This document shows, piece by piece, positions 49,390-57,962 of a stretch of DNA of 64,000 nucleotides. Source of the stretch: Bacillota bacterium (GTDB lineage: Bacteria; Bacillota; Clostridia; Christensenellales; SZUA-584); the NCBI GenBank assembly GCA_023459495.1, contig JAEWTL010000074.1, forward strand, positions 62,001-126,000, read 5' to 3'. Both the position numbers and the translations under genes were made by a program. Below the pieces are notes generated by a model. That model saw only the letters and a program-made list of their open reading frames with translations, was not told where the DNA came from and did not search any database. Each line of letters begins with the position of its first letter. Positions within the stretch are counted from its first letter, which is position 1.

Positions 49390-51561
49390 CTACGCTTCGT
49401 ATGTGCTGCCCGCCATTTTCTTTCCACCGCCCTTTTTGAACAGGCTTACAATACTGATCACGACAATCGCCAGTATCAGAGCACCGAGAATATAGATCAT
49501 TGGGTTTTCAAGTATCGCGACACTCGTGATCGCGCCTTCGCCCGCCGCTTCGATCTCACCGCCCAACTGTATTGCCTCCGAGTTCGGGAAGATTACACGA
49601 CCAAACAGGTTGACGAGCATTGCCAGTACGTACGCAAGCCCAGTCTGATAGAGTATCGCAATCCAAGTCCATTTCCAGCCACCCATCTCGCGTTTGATCG
49701 CGCCGATCGCCGCAAAGCAGGGCGCCGCCAGAAGTGTAAATATCATGAACGCATAAGCCGTGACCGCAGTGAATGTAATGACTGAGTTCGTGCTGATCAG
49801 GGCAAAGGTAGAAACCACGACTTCCTTGGCAACCAACCCGGTAACGGCCGCCACGCTGGCCGCCCAATTCCCGAAGCCCAGCGGCGCAAAAATCGGAGAA
49901 AGGAATTCGCCGATACCCGCCAGCATGCTTTCATTGATCTGTTCGGGGTCAAGATACTGAAACGAGAAGCTGAACGACTGCAGGAACCAAATGGCCGCAC
50001 AGGCTACGAAAATAATCGTTCCGGCCTTGATGATAAACGCCTTGCCCTTTTCCCACATGTGGATGCTTACGCCCTTGATGCGCGGCAGCTTGTATTCAGG
50101 CAGCTCCATCACAAACGGAGCGGGCTTGCCTGCAAACAGCTTAGTGCGCTTCAGAATAATACCGGAGAGTATCACCATAACGATGCCGACGATGTACATC
50201 GACGGGCCGACCCATGATGCTTCACGGAATACCATCGCTACGAACATCGCAAATACGGGCAACTTTGCGCCACATGGAATGAACGGTGTCAGCATGATCG
50301 TCATTTTGCGATCGTTTTCGTTTTCAATGGTGCGTGCAGCCATAACGGCAGGAACGCTGCATCCCGTACCGATCAGCATCGGAATAAACGATTTGCCGGA
50401 AAGCCCGAAACGCCGGAATATGCGGTCCATTATGAACGCAACGCGCGCCATGTAGCCACAGTCCTCCAGTATGGATATGAACAAATAGAGGATCATCAGC
50501 TGCGGTACGAACACGAGCACCGCGCCCACGCCGCCGAATATGCCGTCAATGACCAGACTAATCAACCAAGGGGAGGCGCTCCAGCCAACAAGCAAACCCT
50601 CGACGCCACCTGATATCCATCCGATCAGCTCTTCCACCCAGCCGATCGTCCAGTCGCCCACGGTCTGTATGGAAATATAATAAACGCCCCACATGATCAG
50701 GAAGAAGATGGGCAGCGCCAGTATCCGGTTGGTCAAGACCTTATCGATCTTATCCGAAACCGATAGCTTTGGGCGCGCCTTCTTTTTAAATGTGCTTTTA
50801 AGCAGCGCCGCAATGCATTCATAGCGTTCGTTGGTGATGATGCTTTCCGCATCGTCATCCATCGCGTTTTCCAGCGTTGCGCGCACTCCTTCAAGACCAT
50901 CCTGCACTTCAATGGGCAGCTTCACCTTGCTTAGCAGATTTTCGTCACGTTCGAGCAGTTTAATCGCAGTCCAGCGCGGCTGATAGGCCTTGATATCCGG
51001 AACATCCTGAACGATATTCTGTATCCGGCTCAGCGTTTCCTCTATCTTGCTGGAGAATTTTTGTGGCTGCGGGGTTGCCTTTAAGGAAAGCGCCTTTTCG
51101 ATCAGGGCCTGAATTCCTGAATTCTTTACGGCGGAGATGGGGACCACCGGACATCCGAAGCGTTCCTCCAAAGATTTTGTATCAATGACGTCGCCGCGCT
51201 TCTCTACAACGTCCATCATGTTAAGCGCCACCACGGTCGGAACGCCCAACTCCACGATCTGTGTCGTCAGATAAAGATTTCGCTCCAGATTGGACGCGTC
51301 AACGATGTTAATAATCACATCAGGCTTTTCGTTCAAAATAAAATCGCGTGCGATCACTTCTTCAAGTGTGTAGGGTGAAAGTGAGTAAATACCCGGCAGA
51401 TCCACCACTGTGACGTCCTTGACCTTCTTGAGCCTGCCTTCTTTTTTCTCTACTGTCACGCCCGGCCAGTTGCCCACATATTGTGTGCTGCCGGTCAGGG
51501 CGTTGAACAGTGTGGTCTTTCCGCTGTTGGGGTTTCCCGCCAGCGCCATACGAATGCTCAT
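49390..51561 (-). CDS. feoB: Ferrous iron transporter FeoB
   Basis: 723 residues from the ATG at 51561 (GAGGAGG upstream). G-protein domain at the N-terminus: G1 GNPNSGKTTLFN, G3 DLPGIYSL, G4 ALNMMDVVE and G5 VPISAVKNSG. A helical linker follows to about 265. Gate motifs and about ten membrane helices come next, including FIPMLIGTGCSVPAVMA and LTPFIPCGAKLPVFAMF with the conserved cysteines. It imports Fe2+ with GTP hydrolysis. It follows two feoA genes in one operon; a GTTAGG-N4-GCTAAC palindrome lies 22 bases upstream of its start, so it may also have its own metal-controlled promoter. Confidence 0.97.
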   Translation of the reverse strand: MSIRMALAGNPNSGKTTLFNALTGSTQYVGNWPGVTVEKKEGRLKKVKDVTVVDLPGIYSLSPYTLEEVIARDFILNEKPDVIINIVDASNLERNLYLTTQIVELGVPTVVALNMMDVVEKRGDVIDTKSLEERFGCPVVPISAVKNSGIQALIEKALSLKATPQPQKFSSKIEETLSRIQNIVQDVPDIKAYQPRWTAIKLLERDENLLSKVKLPIEVQDGLEGVRATLENAMDDDAESIITNERYECIAALLKSTFKKKARPKLSVSDKIDKVLTNRILALPIFFLIMWGVYYISIQTVGDWTIGWVEELIGWISGGVEGLLVGWSASPWLISLVIDGIFGGVGAVLVFVPQLMILYLFISILEDCGYMARVAFIMDRIFRRFGLSGKSFIPMLIGTGCSVPAVMAARTIENENDRKMTIMLTPFIPCGAKLPVFAMFVAMVFREASWVGPSMYIVGIVMVILSGIILKRTKLFAGKPAPFVMELPEYKLPRIKGVSIHMWEKGKAFIIKAGTIIFVACAAIWFLQSFSFSFQYLDPEQINESMLAGIGEFLSPIFAPLGFGNWAASVAAVTGLVAKEVVVSTFALISTNSVITFTAVTAYAFMIFTLLAAPCFAAIGAIKREMGGWKWTWIAILYQTGLAYVLAMLVNLFGRVIFPNSEAIQLGGEIEAAGEGAITSVAILENPMIYILGALILAIVVISIVSLFKKGGGKKMAGSTYEA

Positions 51562-51583
51562 ATTAAATATCCTCCTCAAAATG

Positions 51584-51599
51584 GTTAGGCTTAGCTAAC
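51584..51599. promoter_or_regulatory. DtxR-type palindrome upstream of feoB
   Basis: GTTAGGCTTAGCTAAC: one mismatch from the GTTAGC-N4-GCTAAC consensus seen at six other places in this region. Confidence 0.6.
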
Positions 51600-51618
51600 T
51601 AAACGATCAAAAAAAATA

Positions 51619-51837
51619 TTATTGCACAACAATATTCTCAGCATCCGCCTTGCGAACCGACAACTCATACCCACGAACCGTCACCTCAATCGGGTCTCCC
51701 AAGGGAGCCATCTTTCTCACAAGCACCGCTGTACCCTTGGTGATGCCCATATCCATGATCCTGCGCTTTACCGCGCCTTCACCCTCCAGCTTTTTGACGG
51801 TTACCGTATTGCCACAGGGTACCTCTCTTAACGTCAT
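51619..51837 (-). CDS. feoA: FeoA-domain protein (second)
   Basis: 72 residues forming one SH3-like FeoA domain: LREVPCGNTVTVKKLEGEGAVKRRIMDMGITKGTAVLVRKMAPLGDPIEVTVRGYELSVRKADAENI, here described from its start, the RIMDMGITKGT turn and the LSVRKADA end. FeoA assists FeoB. It lies 57 bases upstream of feoB and 21 downstream of the other feoA. A GGAGGT site precedes it. Confidence 0.93.
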   Translation of the reverse strand: MTLREVPCGNTVTVKKLEGEGAVKRRIMDMGITKGTAVLVRKMAPLGDPIEVTVRGYELSVRKADAENIVVQ

Positions 51838-51858
51838 ATATAATACCTCCTTTTTATC

Positions 51859-52068
51859 TCATACCACGATGCGGTTGGACAACTGTCTGTCCAGCGCAAC
51901 GCGCGTATCTTTGACATTCAGTATTAGATTTCCGGCAATGCTGGAAATCACTGTGACGGGGTGCCCTTCGATGAAACCGAGACGATTCAGGAATTTGACC
52001 GTATCGTCTTTACCGGTGATCTTCTTAATCGTAACGCATTCGCCCGGCCTTGCCATTGTCAGCGGCAT
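51859..52068 (-). CDS. feoA: FeoA-domain protein (first)
   Basis: 69 residues from the ATG at 52068, preceded by GAGGAAG; an in-frame start 24 bases earlier lacks a ribosome site. FeoA pattern: MARPGECVTIKKITGKDDTVKFLNRLGFIEGHPVTVISSIAGNLILNVKDTRVAL. It is the first gene of the feo operon. Two FeoA paralogs before FeoB are common in Clostridia; they are unlike enough to have separate roles. Confidence 0.93.
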   Translation of the reverse strand: MPLTMARPGECVTIKKITGKDDTVKFLNRLGFIEGHPVTVISSIAGNLILNVKDTRVALDRQLSNRIVV

Positions 52069-52094
52069 ATAATCTTCCTCGCTTTCTCGCAAGA

Positions 52095-52137
52095 GTTAGT
52101 CTACGCTATCTTTCATCATCAGTTTACAACCGCTAAC
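52095..52137. promoter_or_regulatory. Two DtxR-type operators between feoA and the DtxR-family gene
   Basis: GTTAGTCTACGCTATC (52095-52110) and GTTTACAACCGCTAAC (52122-52137) match GTTAGC-N4-GCTAAC at 10 of 12 consensus positions each. The region serves both the feo operon and the divergent regulator gene. Confidence 0.55.
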
Positions 52138-52237
52138 TATGGTTGTCAATAGGTAACCGGGTGCTTATTTGAATATTGCATGTCCTTTAGGTAAATGCTA
52201 ATATATTTATATAATTGATCTAAAGCGAGGTGACTTA

Positions 52238-52606
52238 ATGGAGCTTTATGAGTCCGGAGAAAATTATCTGGAAACAATACTTGTTTTAAATAATAAAAAC
52301 GGACACGTTCGTTCAATTGATATTGCCCGTACATTATCTTTTTCAAAGCCGAGCGTCAGCCGTGCTATGTCGCTGCTGAAAGAAGGAGGGTATATCAAAA
52401 TAGATAGAGATGGTTATATCGAATTGACTGACTCAGGGCTTCAAATTGCAAAAAAGATATACCGACGCCATATTATGCTTACGGAATGGCTTACCGCTAT
52501 TGGTGTAAGCCCGGATACCGCCAGCCAGGATGCTTGCCGGATGGAGCATGTCATCAGTCAGGAAACTTTTGAAAAAATGGGAGAGCACATTAAAAGTAAG
52601 CAGTGA
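52238..52606 (+). CDS. DtxR/MntR-family metal-dependent regulator
   Basis: 122 residues. Winged helix-turn-helix first (ESGENYLETILVLNNKNGHVRSIDIARTLSFSKPSVSRAMSLLKEGGYIKIDRDGYIELT), then the metal-binding dimerisation helix with DACRMEHVISQETFEKM (Cys, Glu, His ligands). There is no C-terminal SH3 domain, as in MntR. It is divergent from the feo operon across two palindromes and is the most likely owner of the GTTAGC-N4-GCTAAC operators, sensing Fe2+ or Mn2+. Confidence 0.92.
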   Translation: MELYESGENYLETILVLNNKNGHVRSIDIARTLSFSKPSVSRAMSLLKEGGYIKIDRDGYIELTDSGLQIAKKIYRRHIMLTEWLTAIGVSPDTASQDACRMEHVISQETFEKMGEHIKSKQ

Positions 52607-52649
52607 AATAAATCGTGGAAAACCTTTCAATATACCTCCGCGGACGTCC

Positions 52650-53276
52650 TTACTTTTCAGCTTTATTGCAAACGACATAAGCAAGCGGAAACGAGGCGTC
52701 CAAAAGTGTCTCCTCGACTGTAACAAAGCCGTTCTCACGGAGGAACTGGCGAAAGCTTGACTGTGTCCATCGATGATACGCACGGAAGCCTGTCAACGTC
52801 ATCAGGCGGGAAAGAACAGCAGCCTTTTTACTTCCGGCATGCACAAATGTTGGCGCAATCAAATATCCTTCCGTCGTCAGCACCCTTTTGATTTCAGCCA
52901 GCGCCTTCTCGGGCTGCGGCATGATATGCAGCGTGTTGGCGATGATAACGACATCGTAACTTTCCTCATCATACGGCAGAGCGTACGCATCCTGCACAGA
53001 AAAATGTACGTTTGCAATACCCATTCGCTGCGCTTTATTCTGCGACCTGGCAATCATATCGGGTGACAGATCGATAGCTTCGATGCTGCGGGCGCTGCCT
53101 GCAATACCCAGAGACAGGATTCCCGTACCGGTCGCGATCTCCAGTACGCGCGATTTCGGTTCCAGACGCTTCTTTATCCGCTCAATCATTTCGCCATAGG
53201 CGGGAATATCTTTTTTCATAAAGATGTCGTAAATACCGGAGAACCGGTTCCAGACTTTTGTTTCATTTCTTGTCAT
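52650..53276 (-). CDS. Class I SAM-dependent methyltransferase
   Basis: 208 residues from the ATG at 53276 with GAGG upstream. Motif I VLEIATGTGILSLG (about 46-59), acidic end of beta 2 in IEAIDLSPDM, and the post-motif YDVVIIANTLHIMPQPEKALAEIKRVL place it in the UbiE-like small-molecule methyltransferases. A perfect GTTAGCTGTTGCTAAC palindrome lies 27 bases upstream, so it belongs to the metal regulon. Two further methyltransferases lie at 55616-56913; they may act in the making or modification of a metal-binding compound. Substrate unknown. Confidence 0.88.
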   Translation of the reverse strand: MTRNETKVWNRFSGIYDIFMKKDIPAYGEMIERIKKRLEPKSRVLEIATGTGILSLGIAGSARSIEAIDLSPDMIARSQNKAQRMGIANVHFSVQDAYALPYDEESYDVVIIANTLHIMPQPEKALAEIKRVLTTEGYLIAPTFVHAGSKKAAVLSRLMTLTGFRAYHRWTQSSFRQFLRENGFVTVEETLLDASFPLAYVVCNKAEK

Positions 53277-53303
53277 GATTGACCTCATAAATAATATCCG
53301 CTA

Positions 53304-53319
53304 GTTAGCTGTTGCTAAC
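53304..53319. promoter_or_regulatory. Perfect DtxR-type palindrome upstream of methyltransferase
   Basis: GTTAGCTGTTGCTAAC, a perfect 6+4+6 inverted repeat, 27 bases before the methyltransferase start. Confidence 0.7.
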
Positions 53320-53397
53320 ACCATATTACTCTTCCTTTCATGTGTTGTCAATAATCACCACACCTACGTATACGTCGACGAAAAATCCGAAAGAAAG

Positions 53398-53427
53398 AGA
53401 AAACCTCCGGCCTAATCCGAAGGTTTC
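53398..53427 (-). terminator. Terminator of the MATE gene
   Basis: Stem AAACCTCCGG (53401-53410) / CCGAAGGTTT (53417-53426) with one mismatch, loop CCTAAT, and a short pyrimidine run (TTCTCTTTC) on the minus strand. Confidence 0.6.
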
Positions 53428-53454
53428 TATTCCTGTGAATATGTCCAGCCACCC

Positions 53455-54855
53455 TTATTCCGTTTCCACCACGATATTTGTTTTAGCTGGTTTTTGATTT
53501 TCTGAGCGCAGAGACTTAAATGTCTGCGCGAACATCAGGAAAGTCACAAGAGAGATCAGTATATCAATTGCTGTCGATCCAAAATAGACCCACTGAACGC
53601 CAAGCATTTTAGGCAGCACCAACATGACCGGTACATACAGCACGAGCTGCCTCAATATACCCATAATGCTGGCCGCTTTGCCCCTGTTGATTGCCGGGAA
53701 GAACGTCATAGCCATAAACACCACAGGAAGTGCCGGCAGCATCACCATAAATATACGGAAGTTCATAAGACTGGCTGCGTCAAACAATGTGTCCGGCAGC
53801 ATGGGGGAGAGCAGCGCCTGCGGATAGAACATCAAAAGCAACCAAAATGGCAGCATCAGTATGACACCGCTCAGTGTGAATACCTTGGCGCTTTTGATTA
53901 CACGATCGTTTTGTTCTGCTCCGAAGTTGATCCCTGCCACCGGCTGCAGCGCGCGCATCAGCCCGAAAAGCGGCGTCAGCATAAGTGTAAATATCCGGTA
54001 TGTGGCTCCGTAAAACGCGATATCCGATGTGGTTCCCACCCCAGACAGTGCGTTAAACACCACGATAGCCTGCACCAGCGACATCACGGCCATGATGAGT
54101 GACGACATCCCCATCGACATGATCGCCTTCACGATCTTTTTATCCCTGTATATCTTGAAAGGATGTCCTTCAAAAGAGGCCTTGCCGCGTTTAAAATATG
54201 CAAGACCGAGTATCGTATATACCAGCATGCCAAGGTTGGTTCCCCATGCCGCACCGGCTGCGCCCAAATGCAGTAGCCCCACCAGAATATAGTTGGCAAA
54301 AATGTTTATGGCAAGCCCCGCGCCCATCATGACTGCGGCAGATTTCATTTTGCCCTCTGCACGCACCACCATGTTGCAGGCAAGGCCATGCACCCAAAAC
54401 AGCGAGCCGATCACTGTCACCTTGAAATACTCCGTACCTTGAACCAGCGCCTCACCTTCGCCTCCCATAAATCGGACAAGCGGCTCGGCAAAAATATAAG
54501 CGGCTACACTAAAAATGATGCTGGCGACCAGTGACAGGTAATTGACGTTGCCCAATATCCGGTTCTGCGTCCATTTGTCGTTCGCACCCAGCGCAATCGA
54601 TAAGGCTGAACCCGCACCCACACCGATCAGCGAGCCGATACCCAGCGTCATTTGGGATAGCGGATATGCAAGGGATACGCCGGCCAAAGCCGTTTCTCCC
54701 ACATAGCTGCCTACGAATATGGCGTCAAAGACTGAATTGAGGCCGTACAGCACCATTGCTATGATTGCAGGCCACGATATACGCCACATCACTTTCCACA
54801 TATTTTCATTCAATATCATCAACTTTTGTTTCTCTTTACTCAATGCTCTACTCAT
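53455..54855 (-). CDS. MATE-family efflux transporter
   Basis: 466 residues from the ATG at 54855, which has AAAGGAG; the frame upstream of it reads into the ABC remnant. Twelve membrane helices in two related halves, with the MATE pattern WRISWPAIIAMVLYGLNSVFDAIFVGSYVGETALAGVSLAYPL at the start and GVGAGSALSIALGANDK in the following loop. It exports drugs or small metabolites with Na+ or H+. Position among metal-regulated methyltransferases suggests export of a small molecule such as a metallophore; that is inference. Confidence 0.93.
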   Translation of the reverse strand: MSRALSKEKQKLMILNENMWKVMWRISWPAIIAMVLYGLNSVFDAIFVGSYVGETALAGVSLAYPLSQMTLGIGSLIGVGAGSALSIALGANDKWTQNRILGNVNYLSLVASIIFSVAAYIFAEPLVRFMGGEGEALVQGTEYFKVTVIGSLFWVHGLACNMVVRAEGKMKSAAVMMGAGLAINIFANYILVGLLHLGAAGAAWGTNLGMLVYTILGLAYFKRGKASFEGHPFKIYRDKKIVKAIMSMGMSSLIMAVMSLVQAIVVFNALSGVGTTSDIAFYGATYRIFTLMLTPLFGLMRALQPVAGINFGAEQNDRVIKSAKVFTLSGVILMLPFWLLLMFYPQALLSPMLPDTLFDAASLMNFRIFMVMLPALPVVFMAMTFFPAINRGKAASIMGILRQLVLYVPVMLVLPKMLGVQWVYFGSTAIDILISLVTFLMFAQTFKSLRSENQKPAKTNIVVETE

Positions 54856-54866
54856 ATTTAACTCCT

Positions 54867-54980
54867 TTATGTCTGATTGGAAGCAACACCCGCAAGCTTC
54901 CAACCGATCGCTTTTTTGCGGACACCGATAAAATCCGAATAGCTACCCTTCTGCGCTTTAAACTCATCATGCGTGCCGCG
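54867..54980 (-). pseudogene. C-terminal remnant of an ABC exporter
   Basis: 37 codons, RGTHDEFKAQKGSYSDF then IGVRKKAIGWKL, up to a stop at 54867-54869. GTHDE.. followed by Y.DF...RK.A.GWKL is the usual tail of an ABC exporter ATPase after its switch region. Nothing else of the transporter is present. It is in the same frame as the truncated AraC gene and follows its TAG stop directly, so a deletion has joined the two genes. Confidence 0.75.
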
Positions 54981-55538
54981 CTATATGAAATATGGGAATC
55001 GTATCTTATCCGGAATATGATACAGTTCGGAGAATATATGCTGTACCCCGTCCGACGCGCGCATGATAAACGGCTTCTCGCCTGTACAGAATTTTGTTTT
55101 AAGCACCCTTAAGCCGACAGGTATGCCGCCAATGACATTTGCCAGCATCTGTGTTGCTTCCTCAATGTAGGCGGCAATCGTAATGCCGTGATAGTGGCTC
55201 AAGGGTAAACCGAAATGCTGTTGGTGCCGCTCCTTAGTCGTAATTTGCATGTCGCCCTGCTGCAGGTAAAAATACGATCCGCTCTCAAACTGCCATTCGA
55301 GGCGCCCTTCACGACAATGGTCGAAGCTGATCATTTCAATCCCAGGCGTCATCTCAGAAAAGCAACTCTGCATATGAAAATCGTCGTATATCAGATCGAT
55401 GCCCGGTAGCACATGATAGCAAGTCATCATCCCTTCGCCCGTGGCATCCTCCACCCTGTAAACCTCAACATTGTCGTCGCCGCTTACTTTAAATACGTTA
55501 TCGCCATAGTATATTTTCTGCTCAATTGACAGCCCCAT
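54981..55538 (-). pseudogene. AraC-family regulator, truncated before its DNA-binding domain
   Basis: 185 residues of the effector-binding half of a clostridial AraC-type regulator (MTPGIEMISFDHCREGRLEWQF, YFYLQQGDMQI, GLPLSHYHGITIAAYIEEA, IFSELYHIPDKIRFPYF). Family members go on from PYF into a linker helix and two helix-turn-helix motifs; here a TAG stop comes two codons later and the downstream DNA codes for the tail of an ABC transporter. AraC genes of this type are often followed by ABC exporter pairs, so one deletion could explain both losses. The protein would have no DNA-binding part and is probably non-functional. Confidence 0.75.
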
Positions 55539-55615
55539 GTTTCACCTCGCAACCACCATTTTGGGCGTATTTATTGAGACATATCCTAACTATGCATCCT
55601 CAAGGGGATTAGAAA

Positions 55616-56272
55616 CTATTTTACGCAGTGAAAGCACGCGATGGACTTGACGTGTTCCAGCCGCACCTCGCAGTACCGTTCCTTTAGAATGCCGCGCAGT
55701 TCCTCGAGTGTTAAGAAGGGCGGTGTGAACCACCCTTTTGCATCATATATGCTGCACACTGCAATGTCGGTTATACGCCGCTGTCCTCGGATATAAAAAC
55801 ATCCACAGAAGATGCCGCCTTTTTTAAGCACCCTGTCCGTTTCTTCAAACGCTTTTTGTTTGTTTGGGAAAGCGTGAAAACCATTCATAGAGAACACCAT
55901 ATCAAAGCTTAAGTCTTCAAAGGGCAAGGCTCCCACGTCGCCCTGTACAAAGGAGATTTGCCCGCAAAGCGCCAAGCGTTCCCTTGCCTTGGCAAGCATA
56001 TCTGAAGAGTAGTCAAGCGCCGTGATGTGCGCGGCCTTCAGTTTTTTGTATTTTCTGAACGTATGAACCCCGGTACCCACCGGAACGTCCAGAAGCTCAC
56101 CGGTAAAGCTATCGGGGATATACGACAGTACCTTATGAACATAATCCTTGTCGTCGATGCCCCAGATGATTTTATTGTAGAGATTGAACCAAATCCCTTG
56201 TGAGGTGAGCGCGTCATCATAGATATCCTTATACGCCCGATATCCGGTCTCAATTCTTTTCAAATCCGTCAT
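55616..56272 (-). CDS. SAM-dependent methyltransferase
   Basis: 218 residues. Motif I LLDVPVGTGVHTF, ALDYSSDMLAKARERL, and FDMVFSMNGFHAFPNKQKAFEETDRVLKKGG mark a class I methyltransferase of the UbiE/Methyltransf_11 group. Its start overlaps the end of the upstream methyltransferase gene by 4 bases (ATGA). Third gene of the DtxR-methyltransferase-methyltransferase operon. No substrate can be named. Confidence 0.88.
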   Translation of the reverse strand: MTDLKRIETGYRAYKDIYDDALTSQGIWFNLYNKIIWGIDDKDYVHKVLSYIPDSFTGELLDVPVGTGVHTFRKYKKLKAAHITALDYSSDMLAKARERLALCGQISFVQGDVGALPFEDLSFDMVFSMNGFHAFPNKQKAFEETDRVLKKGGIFCGCFYIRGQRRITDIAVCSIYDAKGWFTPPFLTLEELRGILKERYCEVRLEHVKSIACFHCVK

Positions 56273-56913
56273 GCTCGTTCCCCTTTCTCAGACTTCTGCG
56301 CGATTATGCATATCCAGGTTTTACTCGGGTGCCGAAAAGACGTTATGTTAATATATCCCGCTTTCTTAAGCGTCAAAACCAGTTCTTCTTCTGAATAAAC
56401 TTTCATTCCAAGGGTATTGGTAAAATAACGATATTTATCAGGGTTCGTCTCGTCCCAGACTGCCTCATTACAGATGAATACCCTGCCACCCGGCTTTAAT
56501 ACCCGGTAAACTTCACCCATATCATCCACAATGTCTGGCCAGAAGTATACCGTTTCAAATGCTGTAGCAATATCAAACGTTTCTGTCTTAAACGGCATTT
56601 GCGATACGCCGCCCTGCACAATCACCGCCCTTTCCTTCAATACCGAATCGGCGTTCAGTCTGCGTGATTTTCTTACGCTTAGTGCTGAATAATCTATACC
56701 AAAAACACGGCCGGATGGTGTTTTTCTGACTAAACTCTTAATGTTTTTTCCTCCGCCGCAACCAATATCGAGTATTTGATCACTTGTTATTACTTTTAAA
56801 TGCTTCAATCCCCATATGGCCATTGGCCGATGACCGACATTCATGGAACAAAGCGTGACTTTGCCCCAAAAGCCCTGGGGTTTACGTGTATTTTTTAATA
56901 TCTCCTTCAGCAT
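56269..56913 (-). CDS. SAM-dependent methyltransferase
   Basis: 214 residues. Motif I ILDIGCGGGKNIKSL, then GIDYSALSVRKSRRLN, and FDIATAFETVYFWPDIVDDMGEVYRVLKPGG. The N-terminus KPQGFWGKVTLCSMNVGHRPMAIWGL is the pattern of a methyltransferase group often found near DtxR-like regulators in Clostridia. It begins 2 bases after the DtxR-family gene and overlaps the next methyltransferase by 4, so the three are one operon. Confidence 0.9.
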   Translation of the reverse strand: MLKEILKNTRKPQGFWGKVTLCSMNVGHRPMAIWGLKHLKVITSDQILDIGCGGGKNIKSLVRKTPSGRVFGIDYSALSVRKSRRLNADSVLKERAVIVQGGVSQMPFKTETFDIATAFETVYFWPDIVDDMGEVYRVLKPGGRVFICNEAVWDETNPDKYRYFTNTLGMKVYSEEELVLTLKKAGYINITSFRHPSKTWICIIAQKSEKGERA

Positions 56914-56915
56914 GT

Positions 56916-57305
56916 CTAAATACCCTCAACAGCAGATTGGCTTATGTCTATTGCCTTCCTCATTCTATCAATGACTGCAGCACCAACAACATGTTCCAGC
57001 CTGCATGCCTCTTCCATCGCAAGCTTCGGATCAATGCTCAGCTTTGATACAAGATAATCGGCAATGATCTTCTGCTTTTCGCAAATATTTCGCGCCTTTT
57101 TGGCGCCTTCCCTGGTAATCTCAATGTGCCCATATGTGGCGTGATTGAGCAGACCTTCCTTGGAGAGCTTTTTTACAGCACGGTTCACGCTCGACTTACT
57201 GACCCTCAGCGCATTGGCAACATCTGTCGCGCGTATCTCTGGCCCTTTTATTGACAGCCGGTATATCTCTTTCAGATACATTTCCGTCGATTCGCTGTAT
57301 TCCAT
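56916..57305 (-). CDS. Second DtxR-family metal-dependent regulator
   Basis: 129 residues. Helix-turn-helix (TEMYLKEIYRLSIKGPEIRATDVANALRVSKSSVNRAVKKLSKEGLLNHATYGHIEIT) and a metal-binding helix with EEACRLEHVVG. Same plan as the regulator at 52238 but clearly different in sequence. It heads the methyltransferase operon. No GTTAGC palindrome lies in front of it; an ATATCCTAATTAGAAAT element at 57356-57372 could be its own site. Confidence 0.9.
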   Translation of the reverse strand: MEYSESTEMYLKEIYRLSIKGPEIRATDVANALRVSKSSVNRAVKKLSKEGLLNHATYGHIEITREGAKKARNICEKQKIIADYLVSKLSIDPKLAMEEACRLEHVVGAAVIDRMRKAIDISQSAVEGI

Positions 57306-57404
57306 TTTTTCTCCTTCTTCCCGCTCACTGCCGGACAGTTTTCAACTCCGATTCCAATATCCTAATTAGAAATCGTGTTCCTATTGAATCAGTCCAAGAC
57401 GTTG

Positions 57405-57432
57405 TATGAAAGGCCGTATACGGCCCTTCATA
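57405..57432. other. Inverted repeat between flavodoxin and dtxR genes
   Basis: TATGAAAGGCCG-TATA-CGGCCCTTCATA, an 11-of-12 inverted repeat without a T-run on either strand. It may mark the end of the flavodoxin transcript or bind a protein. Confidence 0.35.
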
Positions 57433-57500
57433 CCGTGGTTTTGGGATTCCCGCCAACTTGTACGCTGCAGGATGATTAAAATGAACGCCAGCAGTCAAAG

Positions 57501-57935
57501 CTAGAACAATTTTTTGGCCCAGTCCCTGATTTTCGATTCGTATGTGTCCACATCCCCGTCGATTTTAAATGGCTCTCCAATGATTTCTGCGCCGCATTCT
57601 TTGACTTTTTCAACAATCAGATCTACGGCTTCGCAAAAATTATCCGGGAACATATCACTGTCCCCGCACCCAAATACCGCGACCTTTTTACCGCTCAAAA
57701 TTTCCGGCGTCAGACCATCATAAACGCTCAAAAAGTCGTCCTGAATTTCTCCCTGTCCCCAGGTCGATGATCCAAAGACGATCAATTCGTACGGCGCGGC
57801 AGACGCCGCCTTGATATCGGCGGCATTGAGTATCTCGGCTTTTATACCAGCCGCCAAAAGTCCGTCTCTGACCCATTTTGCGGCGGTTTCCGTGTTACCT
57901 GTCGAAGATCCATAAATAACAGCCACTTTGTCCAT
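57501..57935 (-). CDS. Flavodoxin
   Basis: 144 residues. FMN phosphate loop YGSSTGNTETAAKWV (about 8-22), GSSTWGQGEIQDDFLSVYDGL for the first aromatic loop, and FGCGDSDMFPDNFCEAVDLI for the second. A low-potential electron carrier that replaces ferredoxin under iron limitation. Last gene of the operon after DUF2325 and DUF3793 genes, whose promoter region has GTTAGC palindromes, which fits an iron-starvation response. Confidence 0.96.
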   Translation of the reverse strand: MDKVAVIYGSSTGNTETAAKWVRDGLLAAGIKAEILNAADIKAASAAPYELIVFGSSTWGQGEIQDDFLSVYDGLTPEILSGKKVAVFGCGDSDMFPDNFCEAVDLIVEKVKECGAEIIGEPFKIDGDVDTYESKIRDWAKKLF

Positions 57936-57962
57936 GTTCTCTCTCCTTAAATATTAATAGAA

